Below, one piece after another: positions 1 through 20,200 of a DNA stretch of 64,000 bases. The position numbers were made by a program, and so were the translations under genes. The first letter of the stretch is position 1, and every line of letters starts with the position of its first letter. The stretch covers positions 1,032,142 to 1,096,141 of the forward strand of contig CM046846.1 in the NCBI GenBank assembly GCA_025618425.1, read 5' to 3'. The notes below the pieces were generated by a model. The model did not search any database. It was not told where the DNA came from and saw nothing but the letters and a program-made list of their open reading frames with translations. This stretch comes from Heliocidaris tuberculata (lineage: Eukaryota > Echinodermata > Echinoidea > Camarodonta > Echinometridae).

Positions 1-899
1 GAGAGGGAGGGAGGAATAAGTTATCATTGTCTGCAAAGTCTCCACAACAATTGAAACCAGCAATTTTCAAAGATAAAATGCTCAACACAAGGCTCTCCCC
101 CCTCCCCATGTAAAATAAAATGTCAACAGGTGTTCATTGCACATAGTCCCCCCCCCCCCCCACCACCCCCAAAAAATAAAATATATATATATAATAATAA
201 TAATAAAGTGGCTGTGGAGCATGGTAAATAATTAAAAAAAAAAAATTGTTCTTGTAATACAAAATAAGCAATTAATAACTATTAGTCTGTAATATTCAAA
301 TACATACAAAATGGAGGTAGAGCAATGTTTCTGGTCTGTCGGCACAAGACTACATGGCTGTCAGACAGCATGAGTAATCTTGCTTCTTGGACCGGATACT
401 CTTTACTCTCAGCCATTTGTTTGGAATTCAAAGTAACCACTGAACAGGTCCAATGAATGATGTGGCAGAAACATGGCTAAACTTTTGTGTGATCTACACT
501 GCAATTCATGATAATCAAAGGACAAATATTTCATTACCTAAAACATCTACAATGATCATACATACATCCCAGTTCACAACAATCTGAAATCATAAAGCAT
601 CTTGCACCACCTTCGGGTGATGGAAACGTGTCTTTGCAACAGAGAATATGCTCAAATATTTGAGACTTGATCCAAGTTAGTATAATAACATATCACATTA
701 CTACATTTACCATTTATTCAGGAAAACTTTTTGGGGGTAATAATAATTGTACACATAAAAGGGACCTACATTTAACCTCGACCTCCTATCCGAGGGAAAC
801 TACTAATACATGTTATGATGGAACCTGTATATAAAGAATGTTCATTGGAGACAAAAAATGTGGACTTCACAACCATAGGGGCCTACATCTAAAGGTTAC
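1..899. other. rps3 downstream flank, no gene seen
   Basis: AT-rich sequence with a C tract near 150-162, a short TA/ATA repeat near 180-205 and an A tract near 234-244. I see no coding exon. The stretch from about 820 to 1035, which runs into the rps3 3' UTR, contains words resembling the short transposon at 50924-51113 (AACCTGTATATAAAG; CTTTCTGTACAGG), so part of it may be an old copy. Confidence 0.4.
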
Positions 900-905
900 T
901 TTATT
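900..905 (-). terminator. candidate poly(A) signal of rps3
   Basis: AATAAA on the minus strand, about 170 nt downstream of the rps3 stop. A second AATAAA on the same strand lies near 712-717. Short 3' UTRs are usual for ribosomal protein genes, so the first is preferred. Confidence 0.45.
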
Positions 906-1071
906 TCAGATGTCATACCTTAGTTATACCGACACCAGACTGACAATCAACCAACAAAAAAAAATACATTGCCCCGAATGGCGTGACTAAGGCAGGTGGC
1001 CTTTCTGTACAGGCGATTGTTCAAGTGGGTTCACCGGTGAGTACTCACCATGTTTACAAGAGAGAAGTTGT

Positions 1072-8698
<7,627 letters not shown>

Positions 8699-8714
8699 TT
8701 TAGAGGCTTGTCTC

Positions 8715-8724
8715 GAAAAGGAAG
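8715..8724 (-). promoter_or_regulatory. 5'-TOP-like pyrimidine tract / likely rps3 transcription start
   Basis: On the minus strand the run CTTCCTTTTC lies 17-26 nt upstream of the rps3 ATG. Animal ribosomal protein mRNAs start at a C inside such a tract, which places them under mTOR-dependent translational control. Position and composition fit; the exact start base is inferred. It would give a 5' UTR of roughly 20-25 nt. Confidence 0.6.
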
Positions 8725-8817
8725 ATTATGAAAAAATTAACGTAGATGGCGCTATAACCAGAGCTTTCAAGCTGCCATTGCTCAAGCAAGGGGTGTGTGT
8801 GCGCGCGGTGGATACGG

Positions 8818-8843
8818 GGGGGGGGGGGGGGGGGGGGGGGGGG
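8818..8843. repeat. G tract upstream of rps3
   Basis: An uninterrupted run of G about 100 nt upstream of the presumed rps3 start, next to a short GTGTGTGTGCGCGCG segment. It could form a G-quadruplex on the plus strand. Its length may be affected by assembly error. Confidence 0.7.
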
Positions 8844-8908
8844 AATGTAGTCTTTTCTTCGTTTGCAATTAATGTTGTTTAAACGCTTGGAATTTTTTAT
8901 TTGATTTA

Positions 8909-9352
8909 AAGTTTTGACAAATCAAGGCCATCAAATCTACACAATAATACCATTGCGAACTGCAGATTAAATTCCAGAGACATATGACACTAGGTGCTAG
9001 GTGCAATGCAAAATAGTATTATTGTGTTCTGAATTAATTACTGATGCACACAGATTTCATGTCCTTGATTTGTCAAAAACTGATAATCTAATGAAATATT
9101 CAAAGCAAAATATTTATAACGATGAAGGATTTTCAAGTTTTGACAAATCAAGGCCATCAAATCTGCACAATAATACCATTGTGAACTGCAGATTAAATTC
9201 CAGAGACATATGACACTAGGTGCTAAGTGCAATGCAAAATAGTATTATTGTGTTCTGAATTAATTACTGATGCACATAGATTTCATGTCCTTGATTTGTC
9301 AAAAACTGATAATCTAATGAAATATTCAAAGCAAAATATTTATAACGATGAA
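8909..9352. repeat. 226-bp tandem duplication of an inverted-repeat unit
   Basis: The word GTTTTGACAAATCAAGGCCA occurs at 8911 and again at 9137, with nearly identical sequence following for 226 bp. Inside each unit, TTTTGACAAATCAAGG is mirrored by CCTTGATTTGTCAAAA and CACAATAATAC by GTATTATTGTG, so each unit is a MITE-like hairpin. The two copies differ at only a few bases. Located between rps3 and the sulfatase-like gene. Confidence 0.85.
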
Positions 9353-9918
9353 CATGATTATGACACTTAATCTAAATTAATTTGACATCTTTCAACTTTA
9401 AAGTGTGCAGATTGCAGTGCACAGAACTTTTGAGGTATGAATAATCAGAAGTGTCAAATGGATTTTTTTAATATCTAGTGCTTTCTATCTCACACACTCG
9501 TTTTTCCCCCAAAAAATCAATTAATGGCAGGCCAAAAATCAAACATTTCTACAGAAAAAAAAGACAACAGTGGTGCATAAATCTATCTTTAACTGCTTTG
9601 CCTCAGTGCAATGAAAGATAATGAAAGATAATATTCAATGCTTTTTAGTAATAAGTCAATAAAAAATTGTGCATGAATCTAGTGCTTGAAATAACACATT
9701 TGAAAGTTTATCGTGAAAAAAAGATAAGGGGACCTATTATTGAGCGTATCAAAAGAGAATTATGCTTCAATCGTATTTCTGATTGTGTTTTTCATATAAG
9801 CACTCTTGAAAGGGAACTTCCTGTTGTTAAGTTTTTCAAAATTAGCAGTAATGAACAACCAACTGACAACAAATCAATAATAAATAAATCAACCAATCAA
9901 TCAATCAATAAATAAATG

Positions 9919-10297
9919 GTGGAGAAGGTCAAGTTTTGGGAGAGGTGAAAAATAATTTGTGAGATTTCTCATGATTCCCTTTACATGTACATTAGTTTGA
10001 AAGATCATCATAGTAGAAATGTCCCCTGAAAATGAGTACTCTTGAAATGCCCTCATATCGAAAATATGACAAGAAATAGCTGAAGTGTTTGGGCCTAACA
10101 TGCCCCGTGTGTATGCAGTCCCATACCTATTTCTGTGTACAGTACATGTGCTTTTCAGTGAGATTGGGTCAACTTCTTGTCATTTTAATGATTCCAAAAC
10201 TTCACATTATACACCAATAGTTATGCAGACATGATTAATCTCTCCAAATTACTTTGAGACATTTTCACCCATCACCAGAACTCAACTTTATCTTTAA
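9919..10297. mobile_element. MITE family A, copy 2 (reverse)
   Basis: Reverse-orientation copy ending CCAGAACTCAACTTTATCTT followed by TAA; contains the family words AGTAGAAATGTCCCCTGAAA and CATATCGAAAATATGACAAG. Left terminus partly degraded. Confidence 0.8.
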
Positions 10298-10888
10298 GCA
10301 CTCAATACTCAGCAGTCAATTTATACATTAAGCATTCAATCAACCAATAATCAAATAAATACAGCAATAAATCACCACTTCACTCAAAATATCTTTGCAA
10401 TATAAATTTACCACCCATTTGCAAAAATTATCTCATACACTTCCCTTCCAGATCTATTACCATCTTGTTAGATTATAGGAAATATGCCACTATAGGGCAT
10501 CTCCCCCTCCCCCAAGAAGAAAAGTCAGACCACTTGCTCCGTTAATTATACTATAGACACATACTATATTATGACATAAATTGATTTTTCTTCATGAAAA
10601 TCAGGTGACGATTTCTTTCAAAAAGATATTTTCACTAAAAAATTGGTAATGATAATATTGAATTCATAAAACACTTCATGTACTTTCATCTCATACTCCA
10701 CATATTCATTATGTTAATCAGATTTAAGTTTCAGCAGTCGCAGATTTGGGTAGTCGGTAGTCGGTAGTCCTTCCCTTAATTTTTTAAAAAATCTACATGG
10801 ACATTATGAACTGGTCTACAGAAACAGTACGGTACTTATAAAATGAAAGATTGCATAGATCATTCCAATAAAATAGGAGTGTTAAATA
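10298..10888. other. AT-rich flank beyond the sulfatase-like gene
   Basis: No coding exon or structured element recognised; simple AT-rich sequence with short repeats (for example CGGTAGTCGGTAGTC near 10754). Confidence 0.4.
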
Positions 10889-10894
10889 TTTATT
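10889..10894 (-). terminator. candidate poly(A) signal of the sulfatase-like gene
   Basis: AATAAA on the minus strand ~340 nt downstream of the stop codon at 11235-11237. The intervening 3' UTR contains a GA-rich tract (CT repeat on plus, 11116-11210). Confidence 0.4.
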
Positions 10895-11115
10895 ACATCA
10901 TGTTCACAAAACATCAAGGTTGGCAAAGGAACAACAATTATAAATAATGTGACAAACTAACCCCCCCCCCAAAAAAAAAAAAAATCCCTCCCACCCTACA
11001 TCCCATACTTTCCCACCCCCACCCTATGTCCCCTCCCTTTCCCCGTCTTTATGTCTATGTATATCTATCTGTCTTTCTCTTCATGTCTCTGTTGGTCGGT
11101 CTGTCTGTCTGCCTC

Positions 11116-11129
11116 TCTCTCTCTCTCTC

Positions 11130-11166
<37 letters not shown>

Positions 11167-11210
11167 ACCTGTCTCTGTCCATCACCCTCCCCCCCTCTCT
11201 CTCTCTCTCT
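11116..11210. repeat. CT microsatellite
   Basis: Imperfect (CT)n, read as GA in the sulfatase-like mRNA 3' UTR. It creates long Ser/Leu open frames on plus that are not genes. Confidence 0.9.
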
Positions 11211-11234
11211 TCATTCTTGATGTTATGCTCATTA

Positions 11235-14200
11235 TTAGGGTGTGCCTGGAGGAAACTGCTTGCAGATGCAGAATTCTATGGAGACTCTAGGGTCAAGGCA
11301 CTCTTCATATTTTTGGTATCGAGAAAGCTGCTTTAGCTGTGGACAGTAAGAAAATATACAGAAAAGAAGGAAATTAATAAGAAATGATGATGATAATAAG
11401 AGTTGCAAACAAACCTAAGTATAAAGTTAATCTTGGGTTCTGGTCATGTGACTGCATTTCAAGAGAAAGTGGGTTAAATTAAATCTGAATAGCCAGAATA
11501 CAGAGTTCATGACCTAGAGGTTCTATCTAGTCATAGAAGATACAAAAGATCATCCTAGTCATAGCTAGTAGAGCGAGATAGTTATGACACCGGTACACAT
11601 CTCGTTCATAGGTCAAACTCATGAAGCACTGAATAGTTCCCTCCCATGGAGATTGTAAGTGGGAGGAAAGTATCCAGAGCGCCATGAACTGACATTTCAG
11701 AGTTTACGCATCCTCGTGTCACCACTACCTCCCCTCTACTAGCTATGACCTTTGTGCTATGCTGCCCTCTTGAGGCATAGTTATCTCAAACCAGTGTTGC
11801 ATGTTTACTCCCTTCTCAGCATTGCAGAAATGGTCAGCCACATCCACAAATAAACTGGGGACTTGTGATTGAAATGCCACCTGCCATAACGGGGTGGCAG
11901 CGGTGGGATACAAACCTACATAATCAAAATGACGGAGGGCACTTGTTTTCCAAAGGTTTGTTTTTCCAAAGGTTCATAATTCCAAAGGTTCAAAATTCCG
12001 AAATACAAATTTCCCATACCAGGGGGTTCATAATTCAGAAAATGAAATAGGATTTAGAATTCTTCTCATTGATTTTGTTAAGTCAGAATAATGACGTAGA
12101 GTTCTATGGCATTTTCAGAATTCTGAACCTTCAGAATTATGAACCCTATTTCATTTTCGGTATAACGAACCTTCAGAATTATGAATCTTCGGAGAAACGA
12201 CATGTAACTGAAAAGACTGACAACTGTTAGATAAAGGATGATTCCTATCATGGTTGACCCCACATTTGCTCCTGTGGCATTTGCTCCCAGCTTTATTTCT
12301 TCAAAGACAGTGGGCAAAGGTTAAGATGTCGAATGCATTGTAGGTCAGTTTTAGGGTTAGGGTGAGGGTTACAAGTGTGGTCCAGGGTTGAAGTTAGAAA
12401 TCGGGTTAATGTAAGAAATGACCACGGAGCAATTCTCGCCGAGGTGTGTCTCAGAACTACTAATCCCACTCACCGAGTCTATATGTCCATCTTCAGTGAT
12501 GCGGAGGTCCCATCTGGATGGCCCCTCCACCGCATCAAAGGTGATGATGTACATGGTGATCTGGAGACGGGCGTAGTCATGGTGAATCCTTGCCACAGTG
12601 ATGAGGGAATAAAAATGGAGGTCCATGCAGGAGGTGGATGCATTGTTGTGAGGAGAGTTGGCTAGCAAGGATTCCTAGAGGGAATTCCAGGGAATTGAAA
12701 GTTATCATTGGTATCTACGTTCACATTCAAAATAAGTTTGCAGGCCCAAATCCGTCGTAATGCATACCACACAGTATAAACTTATTTGAGCTGTAGATTA
12801 AAATATACTGATACATACGCCCTGTACAGGAACTGCTCCTGTTACAACACAATTTATTTCTCAGTTTCAAATAATGATCTATTTTTGCAAAAGACATAAC
12901 AAGCACTGACAAAATATATCATTTAACCTAAAAAAAATTAATTACTCATGCCCAAATGGAAATGAATTGGACAACATATATAAATGACCTGGGTTGAATA
13001 AAACATCTTGAATTACATTTCATTATTCACCCCAAGAAAGGCCTGCTTTTTTATCAACTGTAATACACAGAAACTAAAAAATAATTTTTAAAGAAAAAAT
13101 TTAATCACTAAGGCCTTTCTCTCGGTTGGTAATGAACTTTCCATTTTTCTTACATCAGTATTATACTTTACCTTGGAGTGCCTGGCATTGATGTTATCTA
13201 AGGCTTGCTGAGCATATAAAACATGGTTTTCCGTCCACTCTGCTCTGCTTAAGATCTATAAGGTGGAGGGATCATATACAGGAGTATTATTAGGACAATC
13301 AGAAAGTAAGGTGAGTGGCTGAAGTTTTTAAAATCAAAATCCTTCTGTCCAAATTGGAAGTGATGTAAAGAAAAACAAATTGGGGGATGAAGTATTATCT
13401 CTTTGAAATTGCAAAAACTTAAATAAATTCATAGATTATACAAATATTCCCACTGACAATATATGCTATCAAACATTGTCACTCTAGTTTTAAAACAACT
13501 ATCCAATATCCCTCCATGAAGTGATGTCTTGGAACATTTTATAAAAATTATTACATACCGTAGGGCCTCCACATGCACAGCTCCAGTTTGGAATCTTGGC
13601 CTCAGCACATGCACGGTCACTAATACAATGAAATCAGATGAAAAATTAACCTACATGTATGTGTATAATTTGATTAAAACTAGGTATTGTAAAGAAAGAT
13701 TCTAAAAATTCCTTAGACATTTCCTTTCATTTCTTGTATACTATTTCCATAGTGAAGTATCAGACTTATTCTTCCTTTAAATGAAAATCATAAACAATAA
13801 TTGATAATGATCCACAATGATTATACTGCTGTCTAAAATTCACTTCTCCCCTTTGATACTACAGTTTGTATTTTATTTCTTTTGTAATAAAGAATTTTAA
13901 ACAGCTTGTTTGCACTAGCCACATCAGATTGCTGTCTATTTCATTTTATTTATTCTATTCCCTATTGCAAAGTTATTTCACAAACAGTTCTGAGCTAGTT
14001 ATTTAGAGTGTGTATTGCCACTCAATTAGGTATACTTACCTTGGAATTATCTGGGTGATGAGATTGTATGAATCCTCAACAATATGACCTTTGACCTGGT
14101 CAAGGTGGGGATAATCCATGAGAGACTTCATTGTCTGGTGCAAGTCATAGTGTACCTGCAGAGACAATATGAAAGAGATAAACGAAGAATGGAGAAAGAT

Positions 14201-17200
14201 GGATCAAAGAAAAGAAAATTATGTGAGAAAGTGTGTGTGCGTGTGTGGGGGTGTGTGTGCATGCGAGTGCGTGAGAGAAAGAAAAAAAGGAAGGGTAAAA
14301 AGAGAGAAGAAAATAAAGAAGGGAAATAGACATATGAGGAGAGAAGAGAAATAAGAAAGAAAAATGAGACAGAAAGAGAGAGAGAGAGTGGAATAAGAAA
14401 GACAGAATTATGTTCAATATTGGAACATTTGTCTAACAGAAATCTAAAAAGACAAACATCCCATCGAAAATTGATAAAAAGTCGATCCTTACTCATGCTT
14501 ATTGATAAACATACAATTGCCTATTAATTTACATTTCAGAAATTTAAATGCAAACATGACAATTACATACCTTTACCAATTTCTACCTCACCCTATGTTT
14601 AAATATTTGATTAAGATACATGTATATGATTCCACCACCAATGCTAACAAGATGTCATTCATGTTAACATGAAGTTATGATATCACTCATGGGAGCATGA
14701 CCATCTGCAATGTAACCTTTAGCACCTAGTCTACATAATCTTAGACTTACAATTTATGTCTGACTGTTAATAAGTAGGTATAATTTAGCAGCCTACATCA
14801 TTTCAGACTCACAACATATCTCTGATTATTGATAAATAGTTGAGCAATGTTCATCATTTCAAACTAACCACATATCTCTGACTGTTGATAAATAGATTCC
14901 TCTCCCACTTAGGATGAGCATTGATCACATGTTTAGGGAGAATGATAGCTAGGAAGGGAAGAAGGATCTCCATGTAGCTCCCTGGATGATTGGCATCATT
15001 GCCATGGTAACGGTCTCCATGGTCACCAAACAGAAACTGTAGAGGGGATACAGATAAAGAGTTCTGGTCATGAGATTGAATTGTGAAAGAAACTGTCTCA
15101 AAGTGATTGGGAAAGGTTTATTACATAGCACATAAGAATTGGTGTATGCTGTAATGTTTTGGAATCACCAAAATGATAAGAAATTGACTCAATCCTGCTG
15201 AGATTCGCATGCACTGCACACAGAAATGTGTATATGGGACTATGCAAAAATGTTTGGCCCAAACACTTCAGCTGTTTCTTGTCATATTTTGAATGTGAGG
15301 GCATTTGAAGAGCAATCCCTATCAGGGGACATTTCTCCTATGATAATCTTCTAAACTAACAAAAAAAGAATGAGAAAGCTCACAAATAATTTGTTTTACC
15401 TTTCCCAGCACTCAACCGTCTCTTTAAATTTGGAATTTAGATAATGCAAACAACAACAACAATCACCACACAATACATAACGGTTTCAAACCCTAGCCTT
15501 TCTGCACATTGTTCCATCACTTTTAGTTCAAATTTTGATACCAGTAGTCTATACAATGTCAGACTACTATTCTACATTTCAACTATACTTGCAAACATTC
15601 TATGGAAAATACATATCTTTTTCCTGTGTTGGGGGCTTGTTCATAGCATTTAACAGATTTAAATATTGTGGTTGGATTAGCATGTGTGCACTTGGAAACA
15701 GGTGATTGGCTGAGATGCACCCTATAAAGGAGTGGAGAATGTGCACTGTAATGTGCAGAATCGCAAATGAATCCAGTGACCTGGGTAATAATGCTGTAAG
15801 CGCCGGTTACATCGTAACTGGTACGGTGCTATATAAGAAACAGCTATTATCATTATTATTATTATGATAAGAAAAATTATGATAAGAAAAACAGCTCACA
15901 ATTGCAAGGTTTGGTTGGGTAGCCATCAAGGATCGAAGTGTGTCTGCAAGAAGAGCATCTACCTGGTTGGCTGATTCTTGCTCTGGTCTAGAAAAGAGAG
16001 AATGAGAGTAATGCAATTAAAATTCAGCTATCGTACTTTATAAATGAAAAATAGCTATAGCTCATGATATTACTGCTGTTTTGACATATCTAATGATAGG
16101 TAGCTTAGCGAAACGCAATGGCGCATAAAGAGGTGGGAAAGATGCGGGAAAGACACAAAGAAGAAAATTGCTAGTTTTGTCTGTGCTTCTAAAATTAGAA
16201 TCAGACATATCTGAATAAAAGTTTTCAAATCATTTTTCTTTAGTGTTCAAAGAGGTAAATATTAATTCTACAATCCTAATATTTTGGATTCCGCCTCTAT
16301 AGAATAAAATTTTGATTTTGAATAATTTTGTCAAATGCATCTTTCTGCACCATGACGTTTCACTAAGCTACCTAATTTGATATTATACGGTGAAGAATGT
16401 CATCAATGAGGAAAACAAAGCTAAAGAAAAGTTGAAAAGTTTTGAATTCATAATAAAGAAAATAAGAGTTTTGAGCAAAAAGAAGTACATAAGAAAACAA
16501 GCCAGCAGAAAGATACAAAGAGCAATAAAGATACATACACAAAGAAGAGAGACAAATGGACAGAGGAGAGAGAGAGAGAGAGGAAGTCTAAACAGGTTGG
16601 AGAGATACACAGGAAGGTAGAAAGCTGAGGAAGTAGAGAAATAGACAAACATGTCTTCTCACCTATGTTTGGCGTTGAGATCAAATGCAGCCCACTTGGC
16701 AGGATAGTCATAGTTCATCAGATCTCTTGTGAAGTTCATGATGTGTTCATGGATCATGGTGTCACCATCACAAAGGCCACTCAGTACTCCTGGTGCCATC
16801 TGCATCAACAAGGAAGACAAAATAATCTGGTTGATGTTTGGACTTTCAGTTCATTCATTTGTTTGCTTTTGAGATATTTAGGATTTACATACATCTGCCT
16901 TTTAGGTTGTTAAAGGATACTAGCTTTGAAGTGCACACATCTACTGACACAAATTAGATCTGAAAGTAGGGAAAAAAAATGTTCATCACATCACTTTGAA
17001 AGAACAAGGAAAGTCTATCTGTTACATTACACTTTGTCATACATTGCCTTTAAAGGGAAGGTTGAGTTCTGGGAAAGGTAAAAAATAATTAGTGAGCTTT
17101 CTCATTCCTTTTATGTCAGTTTGGAAGAACATCAAAGCAGAAATGTCTGCTAAAAAAGGATTGCTCTTTAAATACCCTCATAAACACAAAATATGACGAG

Positions 17201-20200
17201 AAACAGCTGAAAGGTTCGGGCCGAACATATGTATGTAGTCCCATATACACATTTCTGTGTGCAGTGCATTAATTCTCAGCAGGATTGAGTTAATTTCTTC
17301 TCGTTTTGGTGATTCCAAAACCTTACAGCATACACCAATTCTTATGTAATATATAATAAACCTTTCCCAATTGATTTGAGACAGTTTCTTTTACGATGTT
17401 ATCGCAAGACCAGAACTCAACTTTATCCTTAAATATTTGAAGATGAAAAAATAAATTGAACTGGAAAGGTGGCAGCAAATGAGGCATACTAATGAAGAGT
17501 ACCTAGAGAATATGTATGGAATATTTGTTGAATCTTACCTCTTTATTCTCCATCTTAACCCAGTCATGCTCCCAATGAGGTAATTCTACAGGAAGATGAT
17601 TGCATCCCTGAAATAAATATCAACAAAAAAATTCATTTGGCAACATAAATCGAGATAAAAAAATATTCTTTCATATGTAAAAGAAAATATGTTGATGTGG
17701 CAGGAACATAAAATCAACATATATGCTAACTGCTGTTTGGCAGGCAGTTTTCAATGAAATATACCAGGAAACAAATATACCTGTCTTTCAATAAGTAATC
17801 AACATTGAACTATTTCATTAAAGATGGGACAGAGGGCTAAATACAAGGCTCAGTTCAAGATGAATAGTTTTCATTACACTTGTCACATCAACATACTGAA
17901 TGAAAATGTAAGTAAATAAAAATTCTTTACTGTTATTTCGTCTTCATAATCAGATCACAGATTCTAACACATTTGAATATGTGCATTCACAAACTGTTCT
18001 TCTTCTCTATAAAAATTAAAATGCAAGATCATAGGATGTGAAATAGTAGAAATCTTTCATAAACACAGTTTTTATTACTAAGAGGCTATGCACAAGATAA
18101 TATATCTATTTATGAAAGCATGAAGATACAAAACACTTTGGTAATTTCAATTTTCAAGATGGAAGCTAAAGGAAAATATCACTACTTTTGAGAGTGCAGT
18201 GGACTTATCTCAGCTGCAGGCACTCTCCTTTAATGGAAAAGGGAACACTGTAACATAGCTAATGGTTATTTTTATAGAAAGAATGAAGCTATATAAGCAT
18301 ACACAATGAGATAATAAACTTACCTATCATATCTGTAGAGATGAACATTGATCAAAGATGGGATAATTTGAGAATGCCAGGGGTGGCTAGCATGAATTTG
18401 AGCTGAGAGGTGATGGAGGAAAGAATCTAGGTGATAAGTGAACAGATATGAAAGAACAATGTTTTTTGTTGTCACTTTCATAATGAATTGAATAGTTGAA
18501 ATGTACAATGAAAGGTAACTGACTATACAATGAACGAAACAACTTCCCTTACAACATGACTTTGAAGAAAACAAAAAACGCAACATAATTTTAGACCTTC
18601 TGGCTGCAACTAACTCGAAAGGCTACTGACTTCATACAAGATTTTCTGAGTACAGTTTTGACAATGAATGAATCTCTACAACTCATAGGCAGTTACTGTT
18701 AATGAAATGACACACAGAAAGCTACAAAAGCAAGAAGTAATAGCCATATTCTCCAAATACTCACAGGGCAAATTGTCCTTGTACCCATAATCCCATTGCC
18801 TGTGTCCATCGCAAAGCTGGTCAGGTAGCCATGTTGGTTTGCATAGTCCCACATCCATTCCTTGATAGGCTTGGTGTATCTAAAGAATGCATTGAACACA
18901 GAAGATGATGTGAATTTGGGAACTTTGATGGTTTTGGTATTGACTTAAATGAAATTTCTTGACTTACTTGTATTTATGGGGGAACTAACCAAATTTCAAA
19001 GGATTTATGTACATTACACACGGCAATCAAGTTTGTGCTCTCTAGATACATGTATCATGAGAATATGAAAATGTGCCTATATGCTGTGTAGATAAAGAAA
19101 GCTAGCATCCCGGAAATCAAGTGATAAAAATACTTTCCCTTATAAACATCTTAAGGTTCATGTTCAATGTCATATTATCTATGAGTGAACTGAATATTTG
19201 TTTATTTAAAACCATCATTTGAAATCAAATAATAAAATGAGTGACATATAGCACACAGATCACAACTGTGAGATTTAAGAAGAGTAATTTGAATAGGTTT
19301 CTGTTTTTATGATTAAAGTTTGGTGAACTATTAGTTTGATCATGAATATTGATATTCCTGAGAAATTCTTCAGAACAGCTGTCCGGGTTACCTGTGAATG
19401 AGGACTCGTCTTTCTTCATCAGCCTGTTTAAAATAGATTCCTGTAGAAAAACAAAAACCAAGCCCATATGATATCTTATTTTTATCATACATATATATTA
19501 TAAAACTACAATCTCTATTCTCTAGTCATGGGAACTATACACATGTGTTTACATTAAATTCTATTTGAATTTGTGATAAGACAGCGGCACGAAATTGCCA
19601 ACTGATATCAATATTTGTCTAGATAATGACATTCAGACAAATACATGATGAGTCTTAAAAGAAGATAGCAATGTTCTCCACAATACTAGGATTATATCAA
19701 TTTTTCATCCACAAATGAATTAATAAATTCTTGTATTTAGATTACTGAACATTTATCACAGAAAGTGAATAATACTTTAAAATAACATTAACATTTAAGT
19801 AAATGGCTTCATCATCAATGTATGTCTAAGTTACCAACAAACTAATAACTTATATCAAACTCAAAATATATCTTATCATGCAGTTCAGTTGAAGAGGACA
19901 TATACACCACCTCTTTGTATTCAAAACTATTTTTTTATTTCTAAAAATACAAATACTGGTAATATATATCTCATCATCCCATTTTGACTGCTGTATATGA
20001 AACACAAATGTACTGTATTTAGACCTATACAATGAGTGAAAGAAAAACAAAACAAAACAAAGGAGTCTCTCTATACATTTTTCATGAATGCAAAAAGACT
20101 TTGGGCAAAAAGTTACATATATTGTAAATTAGAAGATCCAAGATAATTCATCAACTCAACATGATGGATTTCAAGTTTGCAAAGGCAGCAAATATTACAG

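Noticed and set aside
12345..12375. telomere-like TTAGGG words
   Set aside because: Only two or three imperfect copies, part of an interspersed repeat also seen near 20930 and 21300.
12375..12665. 96-codon plus-strand ORF
   Set aside because: Antisense shadow of exon 16 of the sulfatase-like gene, whose minus-strand frame is supported by splice sites and by continuity with the final exon.
14128..14496. 122-codon Ser/Phe-rich minus-strand ORF
   Set aside because: GA/GT-rich low complexity in an intron; it overlaps exon 13 of the sulfatase-like gene in another frame.
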